From Alphaproteobacteria bacterium MarineAlpha3_Bin2 (GTDB lineage Bacteria > Pseudomonadota > Alphaproteobacteria > Rhodospirillales > Casp-alpha2): a DNA stretch of 38,266 nucleotides. Within the stretch, counting starts at the first letter, position 1; each line of letters opens with the position of its first letter. A program made the position numbers and the translations under genes. Location: NCBI GenBank assembly GCA_002938315.1, contig PTLL01000015.1:1-38266 (forward strand), in the 5' to 3' direction. The notes beneath the pieces are model-generated. The model saw only the letters and a program-made list of their open reading frames with translations. It was not told the origin of the DNA and did no database searches. Of this stretch, positions 7,939 to 16,442 are shown piece after piece.

Positions 7939-8897
7939 CCACACGCATCGCCATTCTTGATGATTACCAGAATTCGGCGCTGGGCGCCGCCGATTGGGAC
8001 AGCTTAGGCCAAGACGCCGAGGTCACGGTGTTCGATACCTATTTGGAGGGCGAAGCCGCCGTCGCCGACGCCCTTCAAGGGTTCAACGTGGTTATCGGCA
8101 TGCGGGAGCGGACGGCCTTTCCGAAATCCCTGATCGACGCGCTGCCTAATCTCAAACTCCTTATCACCACCGGCATGCGCAATTTTTCCTTAGATATGAA
8201 GGCGGCCCGTGAAAAAGGCATCGTAGTTTGCGGCACCGCCATGTCGGGCTTTCCGACGTCGGAACACGCGGTCGGGCTGTTGATGTCGTTGTTCCGGAAA
8301 ATCCCGCTCGAAAATACCCTCATGCACGACGGCGGCTGGCAGGGCGATGTCCCGGTAGGCATGAAGGGAAAAACTCTAGGGGTATTGGGATTGGGGAATT
8401 TGGGCGGCAAATTTGCCAAGGTCGGCCTGGCGCTCGACATGAACGTCATCGCCTGGAGCGAGAACCTGACCGAGGAACGCTGCGCCGAAGTCGGCGTCGG
8501 CTATGCCGATAAAGAAACCCTATTTAAGGAATCCGACGCCATCTCCATTCATCTGGTCTTGAGTGACCGGACCCGGGGTCTGGTCGGCGCAGCCGAATTT
8601 GCGTTGATGAAACCGACGGCCTATCTGATCAACACGTCGCGCGGGCCCATCGTCGAGGAGGCGGCGTTGATCGAGGCGCTCAAGAATGACGCCATCGCCG
8701 GCGCCGGGATCGATGTCTACGACGTCGAGCCGCTACCCAAAGATCACCCCATCAGGGACCTGAAGAACGCGGTGCTGACCGGGCACACTGGTTACGTGGT
8801 CCAAGAGCTCTATACGGCGGCCTACGGCGATGCGTTGGAAAACATCCAGGCCTGGATGAAGGGCGCGCCGGTGCGGGTGCTGAACGAAGCGCCATGA
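7935..8897 (+). CDS. D-isomer-specific 2-hydroxyacid dehydrogenase (NAD-dependent)
   Basis: This 320-residue cytoplasmic oxidoreductase has the NAD-binding loop GLGNLG at 152-157. The catalytic residues are R235 (NTSRGPIVE), E264 (YDVEPLP) and H283 (TGHTGYV), complete for the D-2-hydroxyacid dehydrogenase family. It interconverts a 2-hydroxy acid and its 2-keto acid using NAD(H). The ATG lies inside the stop region of the dioxygenase (ATGA overlap), so translation is coupled. It probably oxidises the hydroxylated product of that enzyme or reduces a keto acid from the pathway. A second, divergent member of the family is encoded at 36426-37478. Confidence 0.9.
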   Translation: MTTRIAILDDYQNSALGAADWDSLGQDAEVTVFDTYLEGEAAVADALQGFNVVIGMRERTAFPKSLIDALPNLKLLITTGMRNFSLDMKAAREKGIVVCGTAMSGFPTSEHAVGLLMSLFRKIPLENTLMHDGGWQGDVPVGMKGKTLGVLGLGNLGGKFAKVGLALDMNVIAWSENLTEERCAEVGVGYADKETLFKESDAISIHLVLSDRTRGLVGAAEFALMKPTAYLINTSRGPIVEEAALIEALKNDAIAGAGIDVYDVEPLPKDHPIRDLKNAVLTGHTGYVVQELYTAAYGDALENIQAWMKGAPVRVLNEAP

Positions 8898-9685
8898 CCG
8901 ACCCCATCCTGCTATCCATCGAGGGCACCGTCGCCACGGTGGTTCTAAATAATCCGGATAAGTTGAACGCCATCACCCTTGCCGGTTGGGTGGCCTTGGG
9001 CCAAACCATGACGGCGCTGTCGGACAACGCCGATCTCCGCTGTGTCGTCATCCGGGGGGCGGGCGACAAGGCCTTTTCCGCAGGCGCCGATATTGCCGAA
9101 TTCCCCCAAGTCCGCGCCAATGCGGCCCAGGCCCGGGAGTATGGCGCCGGCGTCGCCGATGCCCTGGCGGCCTTGACCAACTGCATACATCCCGTCGTCG
9201 CCGCCATTCAGGGCGCCTGCACCGGCGGCGGCCTGGAAGTTGCTTGCGGCTGCGATCTCCGCATCAGCAATGCATCCGGGCGGTTCGGGTCGCCCATCAA
9301 CAAGCTTGGCCATTCCTTCGCCTATGACGAGTTGAAGACCGTGCTGGCGGTGGCGAGCCGCGCCTTGATTCTGGAACTGATCCTGGAAGGCCGGATCATG
9401 GATGCTCTGGAAGCGCTCAGCCGGGGGCTGGTCAATCGGGTTGTCGCCGACGCCGAATTCGACAATGAAATTCAGGCCACCACCGCGCGCATCGTCTCCG
9501 GCGCGCCGTTGGTCAGCCGGACAACGAAAAAATTTCTTCGCCGTATTGTTGGCCCCGGGGCCGACCCCGCGCCCTTGACCCAGGCGGAAATCGACGAAGG
9601 CTATGCGCTCTGTGACAGTAAGGATTACGCCGAGGGCATGCGCGCTTTCCTGGCCAAGCAAAAACCGACGTTTGAAGGCCGCTAG
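8894..9685 (+). CDS. Enoyl-CoA hydratase/isomerase (crotonase) family protein
   Basis: This is a 263-residue crotonase-fold protein. The CoA-binding and oxyanion-hole segments are AFSAGADIAEF (residues 60-70) and IQGACTGGGLEVA (105-117). The residue equivalent to rat crotonase Glu144 falls in GSPINKLG and is not glutamate, while a glutamate is retained in the later LILELILEG helix near Glu164. Simple syn-hydration is therefore doubtful, and isomerase, hydrolase or C-C lyase chemistry on an acyl-CoA is more likely. It overlaps the dehydrogenase upstream by ATGA. Its stop codon overlaps that of the convergent broken dehydratase gene. Confidence 0.88.
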   Translation: MTDPILLSIEGTVATVVLNNPDKLNAITLAGWVALGQTMTALSDNADLRCVVIRGAGDKAFSAGADIAEFPQVRANAAQAREYGAGVADALAALTNCIHPVVAAIQGACTGGGLEVACGCDLRISNASGRFGSPINKLGHSFAYDELKTVLAVASRALILELILEGRIMDALEALSRGLVNRVVADAEFDNEIQATTARIVSGAPLVSRTTKKFLRRIVGPGADPAPLTQAEIDEGYALCDSKDYAEGMRAFLAKQKPTFEGR

Positions 9686-10847
9686 TCCTTTACCGGCGAC
9701 TGAAAAAGATTATTGAGTTCGGCGCGGGTTTCAAGCCCAATGCCGGGAGCATCGGGCGGTCGAATATGCCCGTCTTCGATGACGGCGTCATCGGAAAATC
9801 CGCCGAAGGGTTGGAAATTGTGGACATTGGCCTCGCTGCCGCCAAGGCCCAACGCCGCAACCACGTGCAGCGCGAACAAGTGCCCCCCATGGGGTTGAAA
9901 CGCGCGCCGGGAAAATCCGTGGCTTTCCCTCACGTCAATGATGCGCAGGTACTCGGACAAGCCATAGCAGTGCACAGGGTCGAACAGAAAAACGTCGTGG
10001 TCCCCTCGGAGCCCCCCGTGCAGCATCAGGTTTCTGGCATCGGCGGCGGAGAATTAGGCTTCGCCGGCGGCGATGGGCGGCGCATAGACATTGGCGACGG
10101 CTGCCAGGGTCTCAAAATCCAGGGGGTCGCAGATGTCTTCGAACCATCTCAGCCCGAAAGGCTGCAATGCAGCCGCCGCTGCCAATCCGGATTCCCGGTC
10201 ATAACGGTACATAGCGTCAACCGCGAGGTGTCCGCCGTTCGGCAAAAGAGCCAGGACCGTCTCGATCCTCTTGAGGTCTTCTTGTAGCGGAGAGAAGCCA
10301 ATCTTGATCTTTATATGGGTAAACCCATGGTCTAGGAGTTGGCGGATTTCCTCTTCAAGCTTGGCAAGCTCGTCGGACGGATAGATATAGCCGCCGCTGG
10401 CGTATACCGGCACCGGGCCCGGTGTGGCGTCCCGTCCCGTCATTTCCCCGATCAACCGGTAAAGCGGTAGCCCGGCGATTTTGGCCGCCGCGTCCCAAAT
10501 CGCCATGTCCAGGGTGCCGACGGCGACACACCGAACCCCGTGTCCGCCCGGTTTTTCGCCCGCCATCTGCAAGCCCAGGCTTTGAAAGGGTCGATCGTGT
10601 CACCGCCTTCGGTGCTCAAATCGTCTCTGCTCCCCGCCAACAGCCGCGGTGAAAAACGGTCCCGGATCAGGCCCGCCTGTCCATAGCGGCCGATCGATGA
10701 AAAACCGAAGCCGACCACCGGGGCGCCGTCCCGCTGGACATCCGTCACCACCGCCACGATGGAAGTGTCGAGCCCGCCGGAGGGAATCGACGGATCGGCG
10801 TATCGGGAAATGGGGACGGTGCGTTCACGGTTTTCTTTGATATGCAT
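9682..10847 (-). pseudogene. Broken mandelate racemase/muconate lactonizing (enolase superfamily) dehydratase
   Basis: Similarity to acid-sugar/tartrate-type dehydratases of about 390 residues runs over the whole span but in two frames. The N-terminal part (MHIKENRERTVPISRYADP and onward) reads from 10847 to about 10580. A one-base shift then moves the match to the frame reading MAGEKPGGHGVRCVAVGTLD. That frame keeps the K-x-K motif (HIKIKIGF), the metal ligands in LAVDAMYRYD and WFEDICDP, and the third acidic ligand in AAGE. It then meets an in-frame TAA at 10054-10052, where the family has GENLFS. After the stop the same frame continues through FSAADARNLMLHGG to GIGLETRAELNNLFQSPVKD. Two independent lesions argue for a true pseudogene, though sequencing error at the frameshift cannot be excluded. 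Confidence 0.85.
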
Positions 10848-10867
10848 GGAAAGGATGGTTTCCGGTG

Positions 10868-10879
10868 TTTGAATACAAT
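10868..10879. promoter_or_regulatory. Candidate operator TTTGAATACAAT
   Basis: This sequence matches the palindrome ATTGTATACAAT (perfect at 23671) in 10 of 12 positions. It lies in the 129-base divergent region between the broken dehydratase and the long catabolic operon beginning at 10977. A very AT-rich stretch (ATATTATAAA, 10881-10890) follows and may contain a -10 element for either direction. Weaker than the other two copies. Confidence 0.35.
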
Positions 10880-10976
10880 GATATTATAAACCCATAACCG
10901 TTCATGGACCCAATCCTCGGCAAAGTATGAACGCCGATGATGGGGCCAGACAAGCATTTCGGGGGGATTAACACCG

Positions 10977-11834
10977 ATGGGTCAGACCGACAAATTGCGC
11001 GCCCTATTGGCCGAAGAGGGGGCCTTGGTGCTGCCCGGCTGTTTCGATGCGCTGACGGCGCGACTGATCGAACGGGCCGGGTATTCGGGCGCCTTCATGG
11101 GCGGGTTTGCGGTATCGGCGTCGCGCCTGGGCGCGCCGGACACCGGGCTGATTTCCTATTCCGAAATGCTGGACCAGGGCCGCAACATCTGTTCCGCCGT
11201 CGATTTCCCCGTCATTGGCGACGGGGACACCGGGTATGGCAACGCCGTCAACGTGCAGCGCACGGTTAAGGGCTATGCCGACGCCGGCTTCGCCTGCGTG
11301 ATGATCGAAGACCAGGTATCACCGAAGAAATGCGGCCACACCCAAGGCAAGCAGATCGTCAGCCGCGACGAGGCGTTTTCCCGTATCCAGGCCGCCGTCG
11401 ATGCCAGAGAAGCCGGTGCGAATATCCTGATTATGGCCCGCACCGACGCCAACGCTACCGACGGCATGGACGAAGCGATACTGCGGGCACGCACCTTTGC
11501 CGACATCGGCGCCGATATCACCTTCCTGGAAGCGCCGAACACTATTGAGGAAATGACGGCATATTGCGATGGCGTGCCGGGGCCGAAAATGGCCAATATG
11601 GTCGAAGGTGGCGAAACCCCGTTTTTGCCGCCCGAACAGTTGGCTGAAATCGGCTACAAGGTCATCATTTACCCGATTTCATTGATGCTGGCCGGGCTCC
11701 AGGTGATGGAAGACGCGCTGGCGTCGATCAAGGGCGGTAGCCATCCGGATAACCTGGCCGGGTTCGGGCATCTCCGCGATGTCGTCGGCTTCCCGGAATA
11801 CTACGACGTTGAAAAGCAATACACGACTGATTGA
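10977..11834 (+). CDS. Isocitrate lyase/PEP mutase superfamily lyase (2nd copy; methylisocitrate/dimethylmalate lyase-like)
   Basis: This is a 285-residue TIM-barrel lyase. It has GDGDTGYGNAVNV (81-93) as Mg2+ loop and KKCGH at 117-121, the motif with the catalytic cysteine. The N-terminal SGG substrate loop of PrpB is replaced by GAFMGGFAVSASRLGAPDTG (39-58), so the substrate differs from that of the copy at 5870-6784. Known relatives include 2-methylisocitrate lyase, 2,3-dimethylmalate lyase and oxaloacetate decarboxylases. Lyases of this type split a 2-hydroxy diacid or triacid to pyruvate (or glyoxylate) plus an acid. It opens the long plus-strand run ending at 22176 and is followed 52 bases later by MmgE/PrpD, the same pairing as in methylcitrate-cycle operons. 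Confidence 0.88.
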   Translation: MGQTDKLRALLAEEGALVLPGCFDALTARLIERAGYSGAFMGGFAVSASRLGAPDTGLISYSEMLDQGRNICSAVDFPVIGDGDTGYGNAVNVQRTVKGYADAGFACVMIEDQVSPKKCGHTQGKQIVSRDEAFSRIQAAVDAREAGANILIMARTDANATDGMDEAILRARTFADIGADITFLEAPNTIEEMTAYCDGVPGPKMANMVEGGETPFLPPEQLAEIGYKVIIYPISLMLAGLQVMEDALASIKGGSHPDNLAGFGHLRDVVGFPEYYDVEKQYTTD

Positions 11835-11886
11835 AGGACGCCCCTGGGGCTTCTATGATGGGGCAACGAACCGGGAGGAACCTATT

Positions 11887-13293
11887 ATGACCGACGTTAC
11901 GCGCCGACTTGCCAAATTCGCTGCCGGTATTTCCCATCAATCAATACCGGCAGACGTGATGCAACGTGCCGCCATGCTGGTGATGGACAACGTCGGCATT
12001 GCGCTTCGCGCCCACCATGATGCCCAATCGACACCGGCGCTGGTCAAAGGCGCGACGGTGTTGGGCCTGGATGGCGGCAAATCTGTTGTTATCGGCGACC
12101 GCCGCGGTTTTACGCCGGCCGGCGCGGCGCTGATTAACGGTGCTCAGGCCCATTCCCTGGATTTCGATGACACCCACGCGCGTTCTTCGCTTCATCCTAG
12201 CGCCCCCATCGTCCCGGCGGCGCTGGCGGCGGCGGAAATGACCGGCGCCGATGGTGAAGAACTGATTCCCGCCATCATCGGGGGCTACGAAACGCAAATT
12301 CGCCTCAGCATGGCGCTGGGGCCATCCGATCACTACGACCGGGGCTTCCATCCGACCGCCACCTGCGGCGTGTTCGGCGCGGCGGCGGCGGCGGGACGGC
12401 TGTTCTGCCTTGATGCCGATCAGATGGCGCTGGCTTTCGGCATCGCCTTGAGCCAATCGGCGGGCTCCATGCAGTTCCTTGTCGATGGCGCCTGGACCAA
12501 GCCGTTTCATGTCGGCCACGCCGCCATGTGCGGGCTGATGGCGGCAACGTTCGCGAAAGAAGGCTACCGCGGCGTCGAAGACGCGTTCGAAGGCCGAGCC
12601 GGATTCTTCCATGCCTACGCGCCCGACCCGGACCCGGCGAAAGCCATCGAGGGCCTGGGCGAGGTCTGGGAAACCATGGCCATCGGCGTCAAACCCTATC
12701 CGTCGTGCCGCTACAGCCACGCGGCCCTGGATGCGCTGATTGAATTGCGCGCCGCCAACGATATAAATCCCGACGACATCGAAGCCGTCGACATCGGCTT
12801 GCCGGAAACCGGCTGGAAAATCATCGGCGACCCGGAAGCCGACAAGCACAATCCCCAAGGCGTCGTCGACGGCCAGTTTTCCATGGCCTTTTGCGCCGCC
12901 GTGGCGTTGCGCGAAGGCGGCCTCGGCTGGGACGATTACGCGCACCATATCGGTAATGCCAAGACACTGGACCTGTGCCGCCGCGTTCGCGCCGCCCCGG
13001 ATCCACAGGCCGAAGCCGAATTCCCCGCCAATCTCTCAGGCGTCGCCAAGGTGACGACGAAAAGCGGCGTATTCGAGGCCTTCGTCGCCATCCCTAAAGG
13101 CGAGCCCGATAATTTTCTAAGCGCCAACGAACTGCGGGCGAAATTCGACACCCTGGTCAGCCCCTATCTGCCCGCCCTCCGGGTCGATGAACTGGCGACG
13201 CGACTGCTGGACATACGTAATGAATCCGACATCAACCAAGTCCTGCGCCTGACCAGACCGGCTCCGGCCGAGGTCGCGGCAGCGGGGGAATAG
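11887..13293 (+). CDS. MmgE/PrpD family protein (2-methylcitrate dehydratase-like), copy 1
   Basis: The start is the ATG at 11887, 8 bases after GGAGG at 11874-11878. An upstream in-frame ATG at 11779 lies inside the previous gene and is rejected. The 468-residue protein has the PrpD all-helical domain (RLAKFAAGISHQSIPADVMQRAA, then INGAQAHSLDFDDTHARSSLHPSAPI near residue 80) and the second alpha/beta domain after VKPYPSCRYSHAALDAL. PrpD dehydrates 2-methylcitrate to methylaconitate, and MmgE/PrpD relatives include cis-aconitate decarboxylase (itaconate synthesis) and iminodisuccinate epimerase. It sits directly after a PrpB-like lyase, favouring dehydratase or isomerase action on a methylated tricarboxylate or dicarboxylate. 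Confidence 0.88.
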   Translation: MTDVTRRLAKFAAGISHQSIPADVMQRAAMLVMDNVGIALRAHHDAQSTPALVKGATVLGLDGGKSVVIGDRRGFTPAGAALINGAQAHSLDFDDTHARSSLHPSAPIVPAALAAAEMTGADGEELIPAIIGGYETQIRLSMALGPSDHYDRGFHPTATCGVFGAAAAAGRLFCLDADQMALAFGIALSQSAGSMQFLVDGAWTKPFHVGHAAMCGLMAATFAKEGYRGVEDAFEGRAGFFHAYAPDPDPAKAIEGLGEVWETMAIGVKPYPSCRYSHAALDALIELRAANDINPDDIEAVDIGLPETGWKIIGDPEADKHNPQGVVDGQFSMAFCAAVALREGGLGWDDYAHHIGNAKTLDLCRRVRAAPDPQAEAEFPANLSGVAKVTTKSGVFEAFVAIPKGEPDNFLSANELRAKFDTLVSPYLPALRVDELATRLLDIRNESDINQVLRLTRPAPAEVAAAGE

Positions 13294-13322
13294 ACTTATT
13301 CATAACAACATAAGGATAGAGC

Positions 13323-13841
13323 ATGGTCGCAGAAGCAAAAGAAGTCGGCAAAAACCGCTACCGGGAAAGCTACGGACGCTATCTGGAGGATTTCAAGATC
13401 GGCGATGTCTACGAACACCGTCCCGGACGCACGATATCGGAATCCGACAACACCTGGTTCACGCTGATCACCATGAACCAGCACCCGCTGCATTTCGACG
13501 CCGCCTATGCGGCCACCAGCGAATGGAAGAAGCCACTGGTCAATTCGGCGCTGACGCTGTCCATCGTCACCGGTATGAGCGTGTCAGACATCAGCCAGAA
13601 GGCGATCGCCAATCTGGGATGGGACAAGATCAAGTTGACCGGGCCGGTGTTCGTCGGCGACACCATCTATGCGGAATCCGAAGTCCTGGAAGTGCGCGAA
13701 AGCAAATCGCGGCCGACCCAGGGCATCGTTACTGTCAAGACCACCGGCAAGACGTCCGAAGGGTTGGTGTTCCTGACTTACGAACGATCGGTGCTGATCC
13801 CGAAACGCGACCACGGCGTCGATGACGCGGCGGATTATTAG
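13323..13841 (+). CDS. MaoC-family acyl-CoA hydratase (mesaconyl/itaconyl-CoA hydratase-like)
   Basis: This is a 172-residue hotdog-fold protein. The hydratase-2 motif appears as SDNTWFTLITMNQHPLHFDA (residues 41-60), with the H/D pair around P55-L56-H57. The spacing matches the single-hotdog MaoC clade that hydrates branched dicarboxylyl-CoA esters such as mesaconyl-CoA, in which a THP/QHPLHFD form is usual. It would add water to an enoyl-CoA to give a 3-hydroxy or 2-hydroxyacyl-CoA suitable for a CitE-type lyase. AAGGA precedes the ATG. Its 3' end is caught up in a 55-bp tandem duplication, and the stop codon at 13839-13841 lies in the first copy. Confidence 0.85.
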   Translation: MVAEAKEVGKNRYRESYGRYLEDFKIGDVYEHRPGRTISESDNTWFTLITMNQHPLHFDAAYAATSEWKKPLVNSALTLSIVTGMSVSDISQKAIANLGWDKIKLTGPVFVGDTIYAESEVLEVRESKSRPTQGIVTVKTTGKTSEGLVFLTYERSVLIPKRDHGVDDAADY

Positions 13842-13915
13842 GCGATGCCGCATCCCGAAACGCGACCACGGCGTCGATGACGCGGCGGATTATTAGGCGA
13901 TGCCGCATCCCGAAA
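13797..13915 (+). repeat. 55-bp tandem duplication across the MaoC/acyl-CoA dehydrogenase junction
   Basis: Bases 13797-13851 are repeated exactly at 13852-13906, and the next nine bases (13907-13915) begin a third copy. The unit covers the last 15 codons of the MaoC gene, its TAG stop and the start codon of the next gene. The ancestral junction was TAG-GCG-ATG with 2-3 bases between genes. The first copy now holds a decoy ATG at 13845 that opens an 11-codon reading ending in TGA at 13880. The true dehydrogenase start is the ATG at 13900. Confidence 0.95.
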
Positions 13916-15063
13916 ACATCACCTCGGCGGAAGACGAAGCGCTGATCCTCGATTCCATCGATCAGTTCCTGGAACGCGACGTCCGGCCCTATGCCCACGA
14001 CCTGGAAGCCGCCGACGAATACCCGCAAGACATCGCCGACAAGCTGGCCGCGCTCGGCATGATGGGCGCCACCATCGCGCCCGAATACGGCGGGTTGGGC
14101 CTGAGCGCCGTCACCTATGCCAAGATCGTCGAGCGGGTATCGGCGGTGTGGATGTCGGTGTCCGGGTTGTTTAACGCGCATTTGATCATGGCCCAGACGG
14201 TGGAACGCGCCGGCACCGAGGAGCAAAAGCAAAAATGGCTGCCCCGGTTCGCCAGCGGCGAATTGTTCGGCGGCATCGCCCTGACCGAGCCCGATTGCGG
14301 TACCGATCTGCAAGGCATCCGTACCAAGGCCACGTTGGACGGCGACGACTATGTCATCGACGGCAACAAAATGTGGATCACCAATTCGGTGAACGGCAAC
14401 ATCCTGGCGGTACTGGTCAAGACCGACCCCAATACGGACCCACCGCATAAGGGGATGAGCCTGATCCTGGCCGAACGGGACAGCGGCTATGAAGCTTTGA
14501 AGCTGGAGAAGCTCGGCTACAAGGGCATCGACACCGGCGAGCTAAGGTTCGACGGCGTCCGGGTGCCGGCGGAAAACCTGATCGGCGGCGAAGAGGGCCG
14601 GGGCCTGCAACAGATTTTGAGCGGCCTGGAACTGGGCCGCATCAACGTCGCGGCGCGCGGCGCCGGCCTGGCCCGGGCGTGTTTGGAAGAAAGCCTGGCC
14701 TACGCGCAAAGCCGCGAGACCTTCGGTAAGCCCATCGCCCAGCATCAATCGATCCAGATTAAGCTCGCCGACATGGCGACCCGGGTCGAAGCGGCGCGGC
14801 TGCTGGTTGACCAGGCCGCCCACGCCTACGATACCGGGCAACGCTGCGACCTGGAGGCCGGCATGGCCAAGCTGTTCGCCACCGAGGCGGCGGTGGAAAA
14901 TTCCATGGAGGCGATGCGCATTCACGGCGCCTACGGCTATTCCAAGGAATTCAATATCGAACGCTATTACCGCGACGCGCCGTTGCTGGCCATCGGCGAG
15001 GGCACCAACGAGCTGCAGCGCATCATCATCGCGCGGCAATTGGTAGAGCGGAATCCGGTGTGA
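13900..15063 (+). CDS. Acyl-CoA dehydrogenase
   Basis: This is a 387-residue FAD enzyme with the three usual domains. The first is an N-terminal helical domain (to about residue 120). The central beta domain contains GIALTEPDCGTDLQGIRT and DGNKMWITNS, the FAD/substrate signature. The C-terminal helical domain contains RETFGKPIAQHQSIQIKLAD and IHGAYGYSKEFNIERYYRDA. The catalytic base is E367 in IGEGTNELQ, at the short-chain/glutaryl-CoA dehydrogenase position. The GYSKE and GEGTNE forms resemble glutaryl-CoA and methylsuccinyl-CoA type enzymes as much as SCAD. It would insert a double bond whose product the adjacent MaoC hydratase could hydrate. Electrons go to ETF. Its start was duplicated together with the MaoC end. 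Confidence 0.92.
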   Translation: MPHPENITSAEDEALILDSIDQFLERDVRPYAHDLEAADEYPQDIADKLAALGMMGATIAPEYGGLGLSAVTYAKIVERVSAVWMSVSGLFNAHLIMAQTVERAGTEEQKQKWLPRFASGELFGGIALTEPDCGTDLQGIRTKATLDGDDYVIDGNKMWITNSVNGNILAVLVKTDPNTDPPHKGMSLILAERDSGYEALKLEKLGYKGIDTGELRFDGVRVPAENLIGGEEGRGLQQILSGLELGRINVAARGAGLARACLEESLAYAQSRETFGKPIAQHQSIQIKLADMATRVEAARLLVDQAAHAYDTGQRCDLEAGMAKLFATEAAVENSMEAMRIHGAYGYSKEFNIERYYRDAPLLAIGEGTNELQRIIIARQLVERNPV

Positions 15064-15102
15064 GGCGGGACGTCCGCCTTTAACTGAGGACCGAACACAG
15101 CC

Positions 15103-16359
15103 ATGAACCCGCAATCTGATCACCGCCGCCAGGTGACCGTTATCGGCGCCGGTATCGTCGGTATCTCCTGCGCGCTCAATCTGCTGCGCGATGGCCACGA
15201 TGTCACCGTTGTCGACCGGGTGCCGCCGGGCGAGGGTTGCTCGCGGGGTAATGCCGGGTTGTTTTCCAGCGATTCTTTCGTGCCGCTGTCGTTGCCCGGA
15301 ACCCTCAGGAAAGTTCCGGGATGGCTGCTGGACCCGTTAGGGCCGCTGGCGATCCGCTGGCGCCACGCGCCGAGGCTGCTGCCCTGGCTGATCCGTTTTG
15401 TTCTCGCCGGCCGGCCCGATCGGGTCAAGGCGATTTGCGACGCCCTGGAGCCGCTGTTGGATTCCTCGCTGGAGCATCACCTGGCGCTGGCGAAAGGCAC
15501 CGAGGCCGAAGGCCTGATCCGGTCAGAAGGCTGCATGTACGTTTACGAGGATGCCAAGTCGCTGGCCGATGAAGCCAAATCCTGGGATCTGCGCCAGGCC
15601 CGCGGCACGATTGTGGAGAAGCTCAACGCCGCCCAAATTCGCGAACGCGAACCGGCCTTGGCGCCGATCTTTGAGCACGGATATTATGTCTCCAATGTCG
15701 GCCATACGGTGGAACCCATGTTGTTGGTCAAAGGCCTGGCCAAGTATTTCGCACAATCCGGCGGGGTCATCCTTCAGCGCGAGGTTCGGTACATCGAGAT
15801 CGGGCCGGAAGGCCCCAGCCGGTTGATCACCGACGGCGATGATCTCGACATTGATGTCTTGGTCATCGCTGCCGGGGCGTTTTCCAACCGATTGACCGCC
15901 GGGCTGGGCAGCCCGGTGCCGTTGGAAGGGGAGCGGGGGTATCACGTTACCATTGCCAATGCGGGCATCCCCCTCAATATGCCGGTGTTCGCCAACACCT
16001 ATAAATTCATCGCCACGCCGATGGCGCCCGGTATCCGCATTGCCGGAACGGCGGAATTCGGCGGCCTCGACGCTGAGCCAAATTTCGCACGTGCGGACGT
16101 ATTGGCGACCCACGCCAAGTGGATGTTTCCCGACATCGATACGTCCGATGTCACAACGTGGTCCGGATTACGGCCGACCCTGCCCGACAGCCTGCCGGTG
16201 ATCGGCCCATCACCGGTTTTCGGAAACCTGTTTTTCGCCTTCGGCCATCAGCACGTCGGCCTCACCGGCGGGCCCCGGACCGGCAAATTAATCGCCGACC
16301 TGGTCGCCGGGCGGGCCCCCAATATGGATATCCGACCGTTCCGCGCTGACCGGTTCTAA
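15103..16359 (+). CDS. FAD-dependent oxidoreductase, D-amino-acid dehydrogenase (DadA)-like
   Basis: The 418-residue protein opens with the FAD-binding loop VTVIGAGIVGISCALNLLRDGHDVTVVDR (GAGIVG at 16-21). It continues with CSRGNAGLFSSDSFVPLSLPG, the DadA-like segment near residue 45. The C-terminus contains WSGLRPTLPDSLPVIG and FAFGHQHVGLTGGPRTGKLIADLV, also diagnostic. DadA enzymes oxidise D-amino acids (or hydroxyproline-type imino acids) to keto acids with electron transfer to the respiratory chain. Related DAO-family proteins act on other amines and 2-hydroxy acids. It sits between the acyl-CoA dehydrogenase and the CoA transferase on the same strand, with a GAGGA upstream of the ATG. 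It could feed a keto or hydroxy acid into the pathway. Confidence 0.88.
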   Translation: MNPQSDHRRQVTVIGAGIVGISCALNLLRDGHDVTVVDRVPPGEGCSRGNAGLFSSDSFVPLSLPGTLRKVPGWLLDPLGPLAIRWRHAPRLLPWLIRFVLAGRPDRVKAICDALEPLLDSSLEHHLALAKGTEAEGLIRSEGCMYVYEDAKSLADEAKSWDLRQARGTIVEKLNAAQIREREPALAPIFEHGYYVSNVGHTVEPMLLVKGLAKYFAQSGGVILQREVRYIEIGPEGPSRLITDGDDLDIDVLVIAAGAFSNRLTAGLGSPVPLEGERGYHVTIANAGIPLNMPVFANTYKFIATPMAPGIRIAGTAEFGGLDAEPNFARADVLATHAKWMFPDIDTSDVTTWSGLRPTLPDSLPVIGPSPVFGNLFFAFGHQHVGLTGGPRTGKLIADLVAGRAPNMDIRPFRADRF

Positions 16360-16442
16360 GGACCTGTTTCTGCGCTTTCTTTCTTAGGACAATCCCTTAC
16401 AATTTATTCTCCCGCCGTTGCAATGGAAACTGGAACCAATCC

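Noticed and set aside
11941-12948. A 335-codon open frame on the minus strand opposite the first MmgE/PrpD gene
   Set aside because: It is antisense to a gene with clear family motifs. Long antisense frames are common in GC-rich DNA, and its translation has no recognisable domain and is biased toward R/G/V/D residues.
13845-13880. The 11-codon reading opened by the duplicated ATG
   Set aside because: It is a by-product of the duplication, and nothing suggests selection for the peptide.
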